Below are positions 42,471 to 50,862 of a stretch of 53,332 nucleotides of DNA, piece by piece. How positions within the stretch are numbered: position 1 is the first letter of the stretch; every line of letters starts with the position of its first letter. Position numbers and translations under genes: made by a program. The stretch spans positions 1 to 53,332 of the forward strand of contig JBAZPL010000001.1 in NCBI GenBank assembly GCA_041648155.1, written 5' to 3'. A model generated the notes under the pieces. The model saw only the letters and a list, made by a program, of their open reading frames with translations, had not been told where the DNA came from and searched no databases. The stretch is from SSS58A sp041648155 (lineage in GTDB: Bacteria > Krumholzibacteriota > Krumholzibacteriia > Krumholzibacteriales > Krumholzibacteriaceae).

Positions 42471-43376
42471 ATGCAGAAACACGATTTCCTCGAAACGATA
42501 AAGCGCAGGGTCGTCCTTTTCGACGGCGGCATGGGGAGCATGCTCATCGCCGCGGGGCTCACCCAGCGCGAGATTCCCGAGGCGTGGGTTCTCTCGAAGA
42601 GCGAGAAGATCGGCGAGGTGCACGCCGCGTATCTCGAGGCGGGCGCCGAGATCATCACGACGGCGACCTTCGGGGCGAGCCGTCTCAAGCTCGGCGCCTC
42701 CGAGGCCGGGAAGTCGCTCGACGCGGCGCGAGTGAACGAGAAGGGCGTCGAGGTCGCGCGGAAGGCGCTCGAGCGTTCGGGAAAGCGCGAGAGATTCGTC
42801 GCGGGGGACATCGGCCCGACGGGCCTCTTCTTTCCGCCCGTCGGCGCCCTCAAGGCCGACGAGGCCCGCGCGGCCTTCCGCGAGCAGGCGAAGGCGCTCG
42901 CCGCGGGCGGCGTGGATCTATTCATTATTGAGACGATGTACGATCTCCGCGAGGCCGTCGAGGCGCTGCGCGCCGTGAAGGAAGTGTCGAATCTCCCCGC
43001 CGTCGTCACGCTCACCTTCGACCGCAAGCCCCGGGGCTTTTTCACGATGATGGGGGACACGACGGACAAGGCCGTCGAAACGCTGCTCAAAGAAGGAGCG
43101 AGTGTCATAGGCGCGAACTGCACGCTCCAGAGCGGCGACATGATCGATCTTGCGGAGGAGTTCAGGTTTCTCACCGATGCGCCGCTCGCGTTTCAGCCGA
43201 ACGCGGGGCGCCCCGTTATGGAGCACGGCGTCGCCGTGTATAAGCAGCGCCCCCGGGAATTCGCTGCTGACGCGGTGAAGATCGTGGCCGCGGGGGCCAA
43301 CGCCGTGGGCGGGTGCTGCGGCACGACGCCCGAGTTCATCCGAGAGGTCCACGCGACACTCATACATGGAAAATGA
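42471..43376 (+). CDS. Homocysteine S-methyltransferase module
   Basis: 301 residues, equal to the isolated N-terminal Hcy domain of MetH. The opening VVLFDGGMGSMLIAAGL and the zinc ligands Cys217 (GANC), Cys282 and Cys283 (GGCCGTTP) are all present, so it should bind and activate homocysteine. No folate-binding, cobalamin or activation domain follows in the same chain; the cobalamin and activation parts are separate genes on both sides. Product expected: methionine. Its stop overlaps the next start as ATGA. Confidence 0.9.
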   Translation: MQKHDFLETIKRRVVLFDGGMGSMLIAAGLTQREIPEAWVLSKSEKIGEVHAAYLEAGAEIITTATFGASRLKLGASEAGKSLDAARVNEKGVEVARKALERSGKRERFVAGDIGPTGLFFPPVGALKADEARAAFREQAKALAAGGVDLFIIETMYDLREAVEALRAVKEVSNLPAVVTLTFDRKPRGFFTMMGDTTDKAVETLLKEGASVIGANCTLQSGDMIDLAEEFRFLTDAPLAFQPNAGRPVMEHGVAVYKQRPREFAADAVKIVAAGANAVGGCCGTTPEFIREVHATLIHGK

Positions 43377-44017
43377 TGGAGCCTGTCGTTCTCGAAAAAT
43401 TCGACGTCGCGATAGATCCCGCGGAGGTGCGGCGCTTCCTGGGCTCCAAGGACGCGGGGAGGCCCGCTCCCGCAGGGCGCTACGACGGGATTCTGGGCGA
43501 GGCAACGGGGGCGGCGAAGCGCCTCATCGTTCCGAAAGGGATATATACATACGCCGCCGGGCGCGAGCTCCCCGGCTCGACGATTTTCGCGCACCTCGAC
43601 CGGATGGCGTTCTGCGTCTGCACAATAGGCCCCGCGCTCGAGGCCGAGGTGACGAGACTCTCGACGAGCGGCGAGCTGCTCAAGGCGGTCGTGCTCGACG
43701 CGATCGGATCGGTCGCGGCGGAATCGGCCGCGGCGCACATCGACGCGACGATCGCCGCGGAGGCGGCGCGGGAGGGGCTCAAGACGTCGTGCCGTGCGAG
43801 CCCGGGCTACGGCGACTGGGACGTGCGAGAGCAGGCGTCCATTTTCAAGCTGCTCCCCGCTGAGCGGATCGGCGTGCACCTGAGCGATACGTTCATGATG
43901 TCGCCGCGGAAGTCGGTCTCGTTCGCGATGCACGTCGCGGCGGAGCCCGGGAGGCTTCGCAGCGAGAACTCGTGCGAGAATTGCGGTCGGAAGGATTGTC
44001 GGTACCGGTTGGATTAG
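43373..44017 (+). CDS. MetH-type B12 reactivation domain protein
   Basis: 214 residues. The second half matches the methionine synthase activation domain: RASPGYGDWDVREQASIFKLL corresponds to the SAM-binding RxxxGY region, followed by HLSDTFMMSPRKSVSFAMHV. In MetH this domain uses SAM and reduced flavodoxin to rescue oxidised cob(II)alamin. The C-terminus adds three cysteines in CENCGRKDCRYR, which might bind a metal or Fe-S cluster. It overlaps the Hcy-module gene (ATGA) and lies 13 bases before mttB. Confidence 0.85.
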   Translation: MMEPVVLEKFDVAIDPAEVRRFLGSKDAGRPAPAGRYDGILGEATGAAKRLIVPKGIYTYAAGRELPGSTIFAHLDRMAFCVCTIGPALEAEVTRLSTSGELLKAVVLDAIGSVAAESAAAHIDATIAAEAAREGLKTSCRASPGYGDWDVREQASIFKLLPAERIGVHLSDTFMMSPRKSVSFAMHVAAEPGRLRSENSCENCGRKDCRYRLD

Positions 44018-44030
44018 AGGGAGGACCGAA

Positions 44031-45503
44031 TTGGAGAAAAACATGAATCCCCGAATAACCTGGTGGACGGAGAAGGCGAGAAGAAAGATCGTCGACGAGG
44101 CGAAGCGGATCCTCGAGGAGATCGGCGTTTTCGTCGAGAACGACGAGGCGCTGCGGCTTCTCGACGGCGCGGGCGCCCGCATCGACCAAAAGAGCCGCCA
44201 GGTGCGCATCCCGGCCGGGCTCGTCGAGAAGGCCGTGGAGAGCGCGCCTTCCAGGGTATCGCTCTATAACCGCAGCGGCGAGCAGGTCATGGATCTCGGT
44301 GGGGACCGCGTGCATTTCAATCCTGGCTCGGCGGCGCTGCGCATCTACGATCCGAAGGAGAAGCGGGCGCGAACACCCATCACGGCCGACCTCGTGAAGT
44401 TCGCCACGCTCATCGACGCGCTCCCGGGCTACGCCGCGCAGAGCACGGGGCTCATCGCGGGGGACGTGCCGCAGGAGATCCAGGACCGCTACCGGCTCTT
44501 CATCGCGCTCCAGTATTCGGTGAAGCCGGTCGTGACCGGCACCTTCCTCGTCGACGCATTCAAGGTGATGCACGAGATGCTCTCGACGGTCGCCGGGGAC
44601 GCCGAGAAGCTTCGCGAGAAGCCGATGGCGATCTTCGACTGCTGCCCTTCACCCCCGCTCAAGTGGAGCGACCTCACCGCGCAGGCCCTCATCGATTGCG
44701 CGCGGACGGGAATCGTCGCCGAGCTCATTTCGATGCCGCTCACCGGTGCCACCTCGCCGGTCACCCTCGCCGGCGCTGTCGTGCAGCACTGCGCCGAATC
44801 GCTCAGCGGCGTCGTCATTCACCAGCTCGCGACGCCGGGCGCCCCGATAATCTACGGCGGATCCCCCGCGTGCTTCGACATGCGCAAGGGCACGACGCCG
44901 ATGGGCGCCATCGAGACGATGATGATCGACGGCGCCTATGCCGAGATCGGAAAGCACCTCGGGCTTCCCGTGCAGGCGTACATGGCGCTGAGCGATTCGA
45001 AGACGGTCGACTATCAGGCGGGGATGGAAAGCGCGATGGGCGCCGTGATCGCGGCGCTCTCCGGCATCAACAATATCTCCGGACCCGGCATGCTGGACTT
45101 CGAGTCGTGTCAGAGCCTCGAGAAGCTCGTTCTCGACAACGAAACCTGCGGCATGGCGCTCAGGCTCGTTGAGGGGATCGAGCTTCGCGACGACCCCATA
45201 GTTTCCCTCGACCTCATGCGCGAAGGGATCGAGCGCAAGAGCTTCCTCTCGCTCGCCCACACGATGAAATGGTTCCGCAAGGAAGTCTATTATCCCGACG
45301 AGGTGATCGATCGCAACGCCCTCGACGAGTGGCAGAAGCAGGGATCGAAGGATGCCGCGATGCGCGCCACCGAGCGCGTCGAGAAGATTCTCGCGGCGCA
45401 CAAGAGCGAGCCGCTCGATCCGGAAATCCACGCGCATCTCAAAGAGCTCATGTCGGCGGAGGCGAAGCGGTTCGGGATGAAGGATCTGCCGATTGTATCT
45501 TGA
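44031..45503 (+). CDS. MttB-family methyltransferase, non-pyrrolysine type
   Basis: 490 residues. It belongs to the trimethylamine methyltransferase superfamily: RRKIVDEAKRILEEIGVFVENDEALRLLDGAGA at the start, ISMPLTGATSPVTLAGAVVQ and YGGSPACFDMRKGTTPMGAIE in the TIM barrel. The reading frame has no internal TAG, so it lacks pyrrolysine and is related to glycine-betaine, proline-betaine and carnitine methyltransferases rather than to true trimethylamine enzymes. It should pass a methyl group from a quaternary amine to the corrinoid protein at the start of the operon. The TTG at 44031 is chosen because GGGAGG lies six bases upstream; an ATG at 44043 is the alternative. Confidence 0.9.
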   Translation: MEKNMNPRITWWTEKARRKIVDEAKRILEEIGVFVENDEALRLLDGAGARIDQKSRQVRIPAGLVEKAVESAPSRVSLYNRSGEQVMDLGGDRVHFNPGSAALRIYDPKEKRARTPITADLVKFATLIDALPGYAAQSTGLIAGDVPQEIQDRYRLFIALQYSVKPVVTGTFLVDAFKVMHEMLSTVAGDAEKLREKPMAIFDCCPSPPLKWSDLTAQALIDCARTGIVAELISMPLTGATSPVTLAGAVVQHCAESLSGVVIHQLATPGAPIIYGGSPACFDMRKGTTPMGAIETMMIDGAYAEIGKHLGLPVQAYMALSDSKTVDYQAGMESAMGAVIAALSGINNISGPGMLDFESCQSLEKLVLDNETCGMALRLVEGIELRDDPIVSLDLMREGIERKSFLSLAHTMKWFRKEVYYPDEVIDRNALDEWQKQGSKDAAMRATERVEKILAAHKSEPLDPEIHAHLKELMSAEAKRFGMKDLPIVS

Positions 45504-45590
45504 CAAGCTACGCGCAGCCTGCGAATCTCGCGACAAGCGGTTGTGGGGATAGAGAAAAGGATTGGGCCGTCAAATTCGAGGAGGTGCGGC

Positions 45591-46283
45591 ATGCGTTGCC
45601 GGGATGTACTGGTCGTTGCCTTTTCTGTCGTGGCCATTGTCCTGACGTACTCGTCCCAGGGCGAGGCAATCGAAAAAAAGAAGGGGGGCTATCTCGGGAT
45701 ATATACCTATGAGAATATCGAAGGCTACCACACGGTATCGGGGGCGGCGGGCACCGAAATGACGAACGCCTTCATGCCATTTTTCGAAAAAGTCGTCGCA
45801 TTCGACAAGGTGCCGCTCACCTCGAATGAAACGGTGCGGATTCTTGAGGAAATGACGAAGGACCGAAAGATAATAGTGACTGCCATCAATTCCTGGCTTG
45901 CGGGAGGCGTTGTCTCCGCGCCGACCGTCACCATCGCTGATGACGCGATAAAGTTCAAAGATTTAACCTGGCACATTAATCAGGACTCGGTGCTGGCCGA
46001 AGCCAAGAAAAAAGGCATGACCCACGTGATCGTCGGGACGTTCACCGGCATAGAGAATCCCGTCCAAAGCGACGCCGAGGGAGCCCGCAAGCGGCTGCGT
46101 TCGGTGAACGTTCTGGGCAACCTTCGGCTCATGGACGTGGCGCGCGGGTCCGTGATCTGGGCAAAGACGTACAGGCAGGCGAAAGCCGATTTCGATTCCC
46201 GGCTTGCGTTCAATGCCGCCGTTTTGACGGTGGCGGAAACCGCGGCCAAAGAAGCAAAAGAGATTTCCGACAGGTTGAATTGA
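45591..46283 (+). CDS. Exported protein of unknown function, first of the LpoB-like cluster
   Basis: 230 residues from the ATG at 45591, fixed by GAGGAGG. Signal peptide to about residue 27 (VVAFSVVAIVLTYSSQGEA). No known domain recognised. The core has strands and helices like the LpoB/CsgG type (VPLTSNETVRILEEMTKDRKIIVTAINSWLAGG, THVIVGTFTGIENP, VNVLGNLRLMDVARGSVIWAKTY), so it may be a distant member of that fold. It precedes the LpoB-like gene by 24 bases. Function unknown. Confidence 0.75.
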   Translation: MRCRDVLVVAFSVVAIVLTYSSQGEAIEKKKGGYLGIYTYENIEGYHTVSGAAGTEMTNAFMPFFEKVVAFDKVPLTSNETVRILEEMTKDRKIIVTAINSWLAGGVVSAPTVTIADDAIKFKDLTWHINQDSVLAEAKKKGMTHVIVGTFTGIENPVQSDAEGARKRLRSVNVLGNLRLMDVARGSVIWAKTYRQAKADFDSRLAFNAAVLTVAETAAKEAKEISDRLN

Positions 46284-46307
46284 GACCCGAGGATTGGGAG
46301 GTGCCAC

Positions 46308-46910
46308 ATGAGACTATGCGCGAGCAAGGGATCCGTACTGGGGCTCGTTATCGCGTTTCTTGTCTTGAATGGATGCGCGGGCACGTCGAAGTATCAGAGC
46401 ACGGACCAGATTGACGACTTGACGGCGGGAGTGAGCGATACGGACGTCAAGCTCCTCGCGAACAAGATTATTGCGAATCTGCTGGCCGCCGAATTTATAG
46501 GAAGATACCAGAAGCCAATCACCATTTCTCTGCTGCCGATCGTAAACAGCACATCGGAGTTCATCAACACCGACGCGCTCTTCGGCGACAAGATCACCGA
46601 AGCTATAATCAATAGCGGCGCGGGCGTGTTCGAATTCGTTGATCGGAAACTCCTTGACGAAAGCATCAAAGAGGCCGAGCTCGCGGCAGACGGGCTCATA
46701 TCTGATGCTGAAGCCACGAAGCTCGGCAGAGCCGCGGGGGTCAAGCTCCTCATGGCGGGCGAACTCACCTCGATCAGGACAAATACGCGCAGTAAGGATC
46801 AGCGCTATTACAAATTGTCCTTGAAGCTCGTGGATACCGAGCGAAATACCATCACCTGGATCGCGAACGAGGAAATCCGCAAGCTCACCACCAAAGGGTG
46901 GATGCAATAA
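46308..46910 (+). CDS. lpoB: LpoB-like penicillin-binding protein activator lipoprotein
   Basis: 200 residues. Lipobox LNGC (Cys 23). The domain matches LpoB: ITISLLPIVNSTSEFINTDALFGDKITEAIINSG, FVDRKLLDESIKEAEL, AGVKLLMAGELTSIRTNTRSKDQRYYKLSLKLVDTE. In E. coli LpoB is an outer-membrane lipoprotein that activates PBP1b. GGGAGG precedes the ATG. It is followed by COG3014-like and YcfL-like lipoprotein genes, a grouping known beside lpoB in other Gram-negative bacteria. Confidence 0.85.
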   Translation: MRLCASKGSVLGLVIAFLVLNGCAGTSKYQSTDQIDDLTAGVSDTDVKLLANKIIANLLAAEFIGRYQKPITISLLPIVNSTSEFINTDALFGDKITEAIINSGAGVFEFVDRKLLDESIKEAELAADGLISDAEATKLGRAAGVKLLMAGELTSIRTNTRSKDQRYYKLSLKLVDTERNTITWIANEEIRKLTTKGWMQ

Positions 46911-46927
46911 CCCGGAGGAAGATGAAT

Positions 46928-48154
46928 ATGATCAGGCGAGTATCGTTGGCGGCGCTCCTGGGCGCTGCTTTGCTCTGGACGGGTTGCGCAACGCCGTACA
47001 TGAAGGCACAGCAGGCCTATTTCAAAGGCGATCCGGCCACCGCGGAGATAGTGCTCGCGCCGGTAGCCCAGAAGGAAACAGAGAAGAACGGAAAATTGAA
47101 GAACCTCTATCTCTGGGATATGGGCATTTATCGGTTTTCGCAGGGCGATTACGACGGGGCTATTGAAGTATTCATGCAAAGCGTAAAGGATGCCGAGCGG
47201 ATCCACGATGCCGGCGAAACGATGGGAGCCGCTGTGACGAGCGCGGCAAGCCAGCAATATGTCGGGGATCCGGTAGAAATCAGCATGGCATACCTCTACC
47301 TCGGGACGTCTTACTTCATGAAGGGCGATTATCAGAATGCGCTGATTGGATTCAGACGCAGCATCGAAGAGGATCTCAGCAAGGATGAAGCGAGAAGAGG
47401 GGACATGGGAATCACGAACTTCTTGCTGGGAGAATGCTACTCTCGTACGGGCAACTTCGATGACGCAGTCGTGGCGTATCGGCGCGCAATCCAGCACGAA
47501 GAGAATCTGGTGCCCGCCTACGCATCCCTCTATTGGGCGCTCAAGAAACAAGGCAACGGATCGGACGTCGCCCGGATTCAGGAAGAGATCGAGAAACGAG
47601 CGGGCAAGGGATACCTCGAATCGATCGACGGCACCGCGGGGCAGGGGATCATCGTGGCGATGTTTGCCGGGCAGGCTTCCCGGGTGAAGGGGGACATGTT
47701 CCTGGGCGCATTCAGACAACGGGACGAATTCGGGTTTAAAGTCGCGAGTTGGGAGGCATCGATCAATCCGGCGGACCCGCATTTGGCCTTGTTCCCGACG
47801 GATAATATGCACGAGCATTTCAAGGATCAGGGGGGCATGGGGGATGAAGCGAAGAAGCAGGCTACGCGATTGGTGGCGTCAAAGGCAATGAGCGCCATAC
47901 CGATTCTCGGGCTTTTTGCGCCGAGCACAAAGGCGGATCTCCGCTTCTGGCCGACGCTCCCCGGAACCGTTCACGTCGGCTACCTTCCCACGCAACCAGG
48001 GAGCTATAATATCAGCGTGAAAGCATACGACAAGAATCAGAAGCCATTGAGCGGGTATTTTCAGACATGGGCGGGCGTTATCGTTCCCGAAAACAGGCGG
48101 GCGCTCGTGGTTTTGACTTCGTGGCGTTCCGCGAGTTACGAAAAAGCCCGATGA
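46928..48154 (+). CDS. COG3014-like TPR lipoprotein
   Basis: 408 residues. Lipobox WTGC (Cys 20). TPR-like helical repeats follow: QAYFKGDPATAEIVL, YRFSQGDYDGAIEVF, YFMKGDYQNALIGFRRSIEEDL and YSRTGNFDDAVVAYRRAIQ. A C-terminal beta domain (LRFWPTLPGTVHVGYLPTQPGSYNISVKAYD) ends in VPENRRALVVLTS. It may scaffold peptidoglycan synthesis with the LpoB-like protein. The ATG at 46928 is preferred to 46922 because GGAGG is nine bases away. Confidence 0.82.
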   Translation: MIRRVSLAALLGAALLWTGCATPYMKAQQAYFKGDPATAEIVLAPVAQKETEKNGKLKNLYLWDMGIYRFSQGDYDGAIEVFMQSVKDAERIHDAGETMGAAVTSAASQQYVGDPVEISMAYLYLGTSYFMKGDYQNALIGFRRSIEEDLSKDEARRGDMGITNFLLGECYSRTGNFDDAVVAYRRAIQHEENLVPAYASLYWALKKQGNGSDVARIQEEIEKRAGKGYLESIDGTAGQGIIVAMFAGQASRVKGDMFLGAFRQRDEFGFKVASWEASINPADPHLALFPTDNMHEHFKDQGGMGDEAKKQATRLVASKAMSAIPILGLFAPSTKADLRFWPTLPGTVHVGYLPTQPGSYNISVKAYDKNQKPLSGYFQTWAGVIVPENRRALVVLTSWRSASYEKAR

Positions 48155-48196
48155 TTTCCTGAATGGATGAAGAGCTCACCGAAAGGAGATCGCCGT

Positions 48197-48646
48197 ATGG
48201 AGAAAAATGAAGGAGCACGGAGAACCTGCCGTTTCATTCTGTGGAGCGCGCTGATCTTCTCTTGCCTTGCGTTTCTTTCCTCCGGATGTGGTCCTTCGAG
48301 GCCGAGGGTCAGAGATACCAACACCGTGCTGGACAATGAAACGGTAGTTATGCTCGACACGTGGGCCGCTACGCAACTTGCCGGGCAGAAAGAATGGGTC
48401 GAGACGAAAAACGGGTTCATGGAACCGCATGTCATTCTCAGAAATAAGGGAGGAAAAACCCTCCACCTGGAAATACGGACCTATTTCAAGGATGCAAACG
48501 GCGGAACGATCGATACGCCGACGGACGTATGGGACCCGGTAACGGTCAATCCGCATGAGGATTATCACTATTGGAGACTGTGTCCGAACAAGAACGGCGC
48601 GAGCTACCAGTTTCATATCCGCCTCGGGAAAGAAGTGCACGAATAG
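48197..48646 (+). CDS. YcfL-like lipoprotein (DUF1425)
   Basis: 149 residues. Lipobox SSGC (Cys 31). The rest is a single small beta domain: VVMLDTWAATQLAGQKEWVETKNGFMEPHVILRNKGGKTLHLEIRTYFKDANG, as in DUF1425 proteins that sit next to LpoB. The long hydrophilic start before the signal is unusual but the ATG at 48197 is supported by AAAGGAGA. Role in the envelope inferred from neighbours. Confidence 0.78.
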   Translation: MEKNEGARRTCRFILWSALIFSCLAFLSSGCGPSRPRVRDTNTVLDNETVVMLDTWAATQLAGQKEWVETKNGFMEPHVILRNKGGKTLHLEIRTYFKDANGGTIDTPTDVWDPVTVNPHEDYHYWRLCPNKNGASYQFHIRLGKEVHE

Positions 48647-48661
48647 TCGGGAGGCCATGCG

Positions 48662-49192
48662 ATGAAAAAAGCTCTAGTGAGAATGGTATGGGGCTGTGCG
48701 GCCGTCATGATCCTTGGCGGGCACGTCGCCGCCGAGAAGAGATTCGAGTTGGGCGCGGGGATCGCGAGTCCGGTGGGGAATTTCCAGGATAGCTGGAACA
48801 CGGGGCTGGGGCTGAACGGCGCCTTTCTGATGGAAATCACGCCATTCGTAAGCGGCGGATTCAGCGCAAGCTATAGCGCGCTGGGGTTTGATATCGATGC
48901 ATTGAAGGCGACAGCGAAAAACCCCGCGACGTACACTGCATTCGGGGGGGACGCTTCGATCATATCCTTGTGCGGAGAGCTACGTGCGCAGACCGGGGTG
49001 ATGGACAAAGCGGTTTTCTACGGGGGCGCCGGGATGGGGCTCTATGTGGTGAGCATTTCCGATATCACCTCAGGGGACCCCGGCGCTTTGAAAACGGAGA
49101 CATTCAAAACAAAGAACAGATTCGGCGGCTTTGCGAATGCGGGGTTTGCAATACCGGTCGCATCGATGATAAGGCTTGGCGCTCGAGCGTAG
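48662..49192 (+). CDS. Small outer-membrane beta-barrel protein, ended by TAG before its last strands
   Basis: 176 residues to the TAG at 49190-49192. A signal peptide is followed by alternating strands of OmpA/OmpW-like type (FELGAGIASPVGNF, VSGGFSASYSALG, AVFYGGAGMGLYVVS, GGFANAGFAIPVASMIRLGARA). The same frame continues after the TAG for 35 codons (YNIYWAHEGGQ ... VQAMVMISLGG) to TAA at 49298, and that extension looks like the missing closing strands. So the gene is probably interrupted by a nonsense codon, or read through. GGGAGG precedes the ATG. Confidence 0.75.
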   Translation: MKKALVRMVWGCAAVMILGGHVAAEKRFELGAGIASPVGNFQDSWNTGLGLNGAFLMEITPFVSGGFSASYSALGFDIDALKATAKNPATYTAFGGDASIISLCGELRAQTGVMDKAVFYGGAGMGLYVVSISDITSGDPGALKTETFKTKNRFGGFANAGFAIPVASMIRLGARA

Positions 49193-49344
49193 TACAATAT
49201 CTATTGGGCTCACGAAGGCGGCCAATCCGTCATCGGGAGCAGCGCAACAAGTTCGTTTCTTGCGGTTCAAGCGATGGTGATGATTTCCCTGGGCGGATAA
49301 ACGACAGAGAAGCCTCGACGAGACGGGAAGGCCTTATTGAGTGA

Positions 49345-49376
49345 AGCAGCCCCCGGGATATTCCCCGGGGGCTGCT
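49345..49376. terminator. Bidirectional hairpin terminator
   Basis: 13-bp stem AGCAGCCCCCGGG / CCCGGGGGCTGCT around ATATTC, between the convergent barrel and porin genes. Tails are short (TTT on the plus strand). Confidence 0.75.
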
Positions 49377-49443
49377 TTCGGTTTCGGAGGCCTTTCGCTT
49401 CTCGTGCCGGGTGCTCTCTCCGTCGGCCTGAGCGCGAGCGGCA

Positions 49444-50673
49444 TCACCGTATGGCCGCTTTGAGCGCGAATTGGATGCGCGTATCGTCGAAGGCCGTATC
49501 CGTTGACCTGAGCTCGTCGCCGCCGGCGATCCACCGATACGCGTACGTCGTCTTGAGCCGCGAGAGCTCGACCATCGCGGTGACGGTGCTCGTGAGATCG
49601 TACATGACGCTTGCGAACAAGTTCGAGTTCCTGCCGATGAAGCTCCTTACGTTGGGTTCGTTGGCGGGGATGACGAAGTCGTCGTCGTCGGGATTGTCGA
49701 CGCCGTAGCCGGCGTTGAGCCAGAGCCCATCGACGGGCCGGAAGGAAAGCTCCGCCCAGCCGCCGCGCGACCCGATCTCCTTCCACAACGGATTCACCGT
49801 CTGCCCGACGCCGCCGTAATAGGCGCCGAGGTTATCGCCGACGAAAAGCTCGCACGTGAGCTCCGTGCGATCGCAGGGCGCGAATCTGAGGTCGACGTTT
49901 CCGGACCACGACTCGACGCTCTTGGAGCTCCTCCCGGGCAGGTACTCTTCCGTGCCGTAGTGCCCCGAGACGCCGAGCTCCATGGTGCCCTTCTCGCGGA
50001 CCTTCGCCGACATCGCGAGCCTGCCCTGGAAGGTCGGAGCGCCCGAGTCGGCGCCGTCGTCGATCTTGTCGCCGTCGAGGTCGCCGCCGAGCGTGCGGAA
50101 GATGCCGCCCGTCAACGTAACCTTCCCATGATCGGACAGGTCCGCCCAGGTCGAGACCCGGAGCTGCGGCCTGCGGTAGCCGATGTTGCCCTGATCCCAG
50201 AGAACGGTGTAGTTCGCCGTTTTGGGAACGAGAGGCGAAATGATGTCGCTCGTCTGTCCGGCGAGCAGCGACCAGTGCCCTTTCGTGAGCTTCACGTACG
50301 CATGCCGGAGCATCGGCGCGGCCTTGTTTTCCATCGAGTTGAGGCTCGCCGGCGAAACGCCGAGCCCGTAGAAGTCGACTTCGAGCCGCGCGTCGGTCCG
50401 GATATCCTTCTCATTCCACATAAAATCGAGCCCGAAGCGGCTCTCTCGTGCCGTGATGCTCATGATGTCGTTATCGGACGCGTTGAGTGGGCTACGCTCC
50501 GAAACGTAGAGCGCGTAGTTGCCCGAGTTGACGCGGGTCTGGTCGTAGACGAAGTCAGCTTTGAAATAACCGCTGAACTTGAACGTGTACGCGGGCCCCG
50601 CATTCTCAGCCGCGGCCGATGCCGCGAAACAGCCGAGGGCGAGGAGTGCGAGCACAAGTGCCGTGCGTTTCAT
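49444..50673 (-). CDS. DcaP-like outer-membrane porin
   Basis: 409 residues from the ATG at 50673 (AAGGAGG upstream), with a signal peptide to about residue 24 (AASAAAENAG). The start YTFKFSGYFKADFVYDQTRVNSGNYALY and ITARESRFGLDFMW is typical of DcaP-like trimeric porins. The remainder is a regular series of amphipathic strands, with an Asp-rich loop (GGDLDGDKIDDGADSG) that may bind cation. C-terminus RIQFALKAAIR. It would pass small charged solutes across the outer membrane. Confidence 0.85.
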   Translation of the reverse strand: MKRTALVLALLALGCFAASAAAENAGPAYTFKFSGYFKADFVYDQTRVNSGNYALYVSERSPLNASDNDIMSITARESRFGLDFMWNEKDIRTDARLEVDFYGLGVSPASLNSMENKAAPMLRHAYVKLTKGHWSLLAGQTSDIISPLVPKTANYTVLWDQGNIGYRRPQLRVSTWADLSDHGKVTLTGGIFRTLGGDLDGDKIDDGADSGAPTFQGRLAMSAKVREKGTMELGVSGHYGTEEYLPGRSSKSVESWSGNVDLRFAPCDRTELTCELFVGDNLGAYYGGVGQTVNPLWKEIGSRGGWAELSFRPVDGLWLNAGYGVDNPDDDDFVIPANEPNVRSFIGRNSNLFASVMYDLTSTVTAMVELSRLKTTYAYRWIAGGDELRSTDTAFDDTRIQFALKAAIR

Positions 50674-50788
50674 GGGCGCCTCCTTGCGAGAGTTATTCGT
50701 GACGTCGGGGAGCCATAAATACACAGCCTGTTTAGGCGAACCGCGCGGGGATGTCAATTGTTTTCGTGAGTGCGCACGGCGGAACCGC

Positions 50789-50862
50789 GCGGGGCGCGCT
50801 TCCCCTTATGGAGCGGGCGCGTTCTGCGGGGTGCGCTTCCCCCTATGGAAAGGGAGCGGTTC
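50789..50862. repeat. 37-bp imperfect tandem repeat, two copies
   Basis: Copies begin GCGGGGCGCGCTTCCCC at 50789 and GCGGGGTGCGCTTCCCC at 50826, each followed by TATGGA. The second runs into the 3' end of the membrane protein gene and encodes its last residues. Confidence 0.7.

Noticed and set aside
44031..45503. Pyrrolysine-containing trimethylamine methyltransferase
   Set aside because: The frame is full length without an in-frame TAG, so it is a non-pyrrolysine MttB relative.
48662..49300. TAG decoded as pyrrolysine in the barrel gene
   Set aside because: No pyl genes are in the window, TAG ends several other genes, and the mttB here does not use it.
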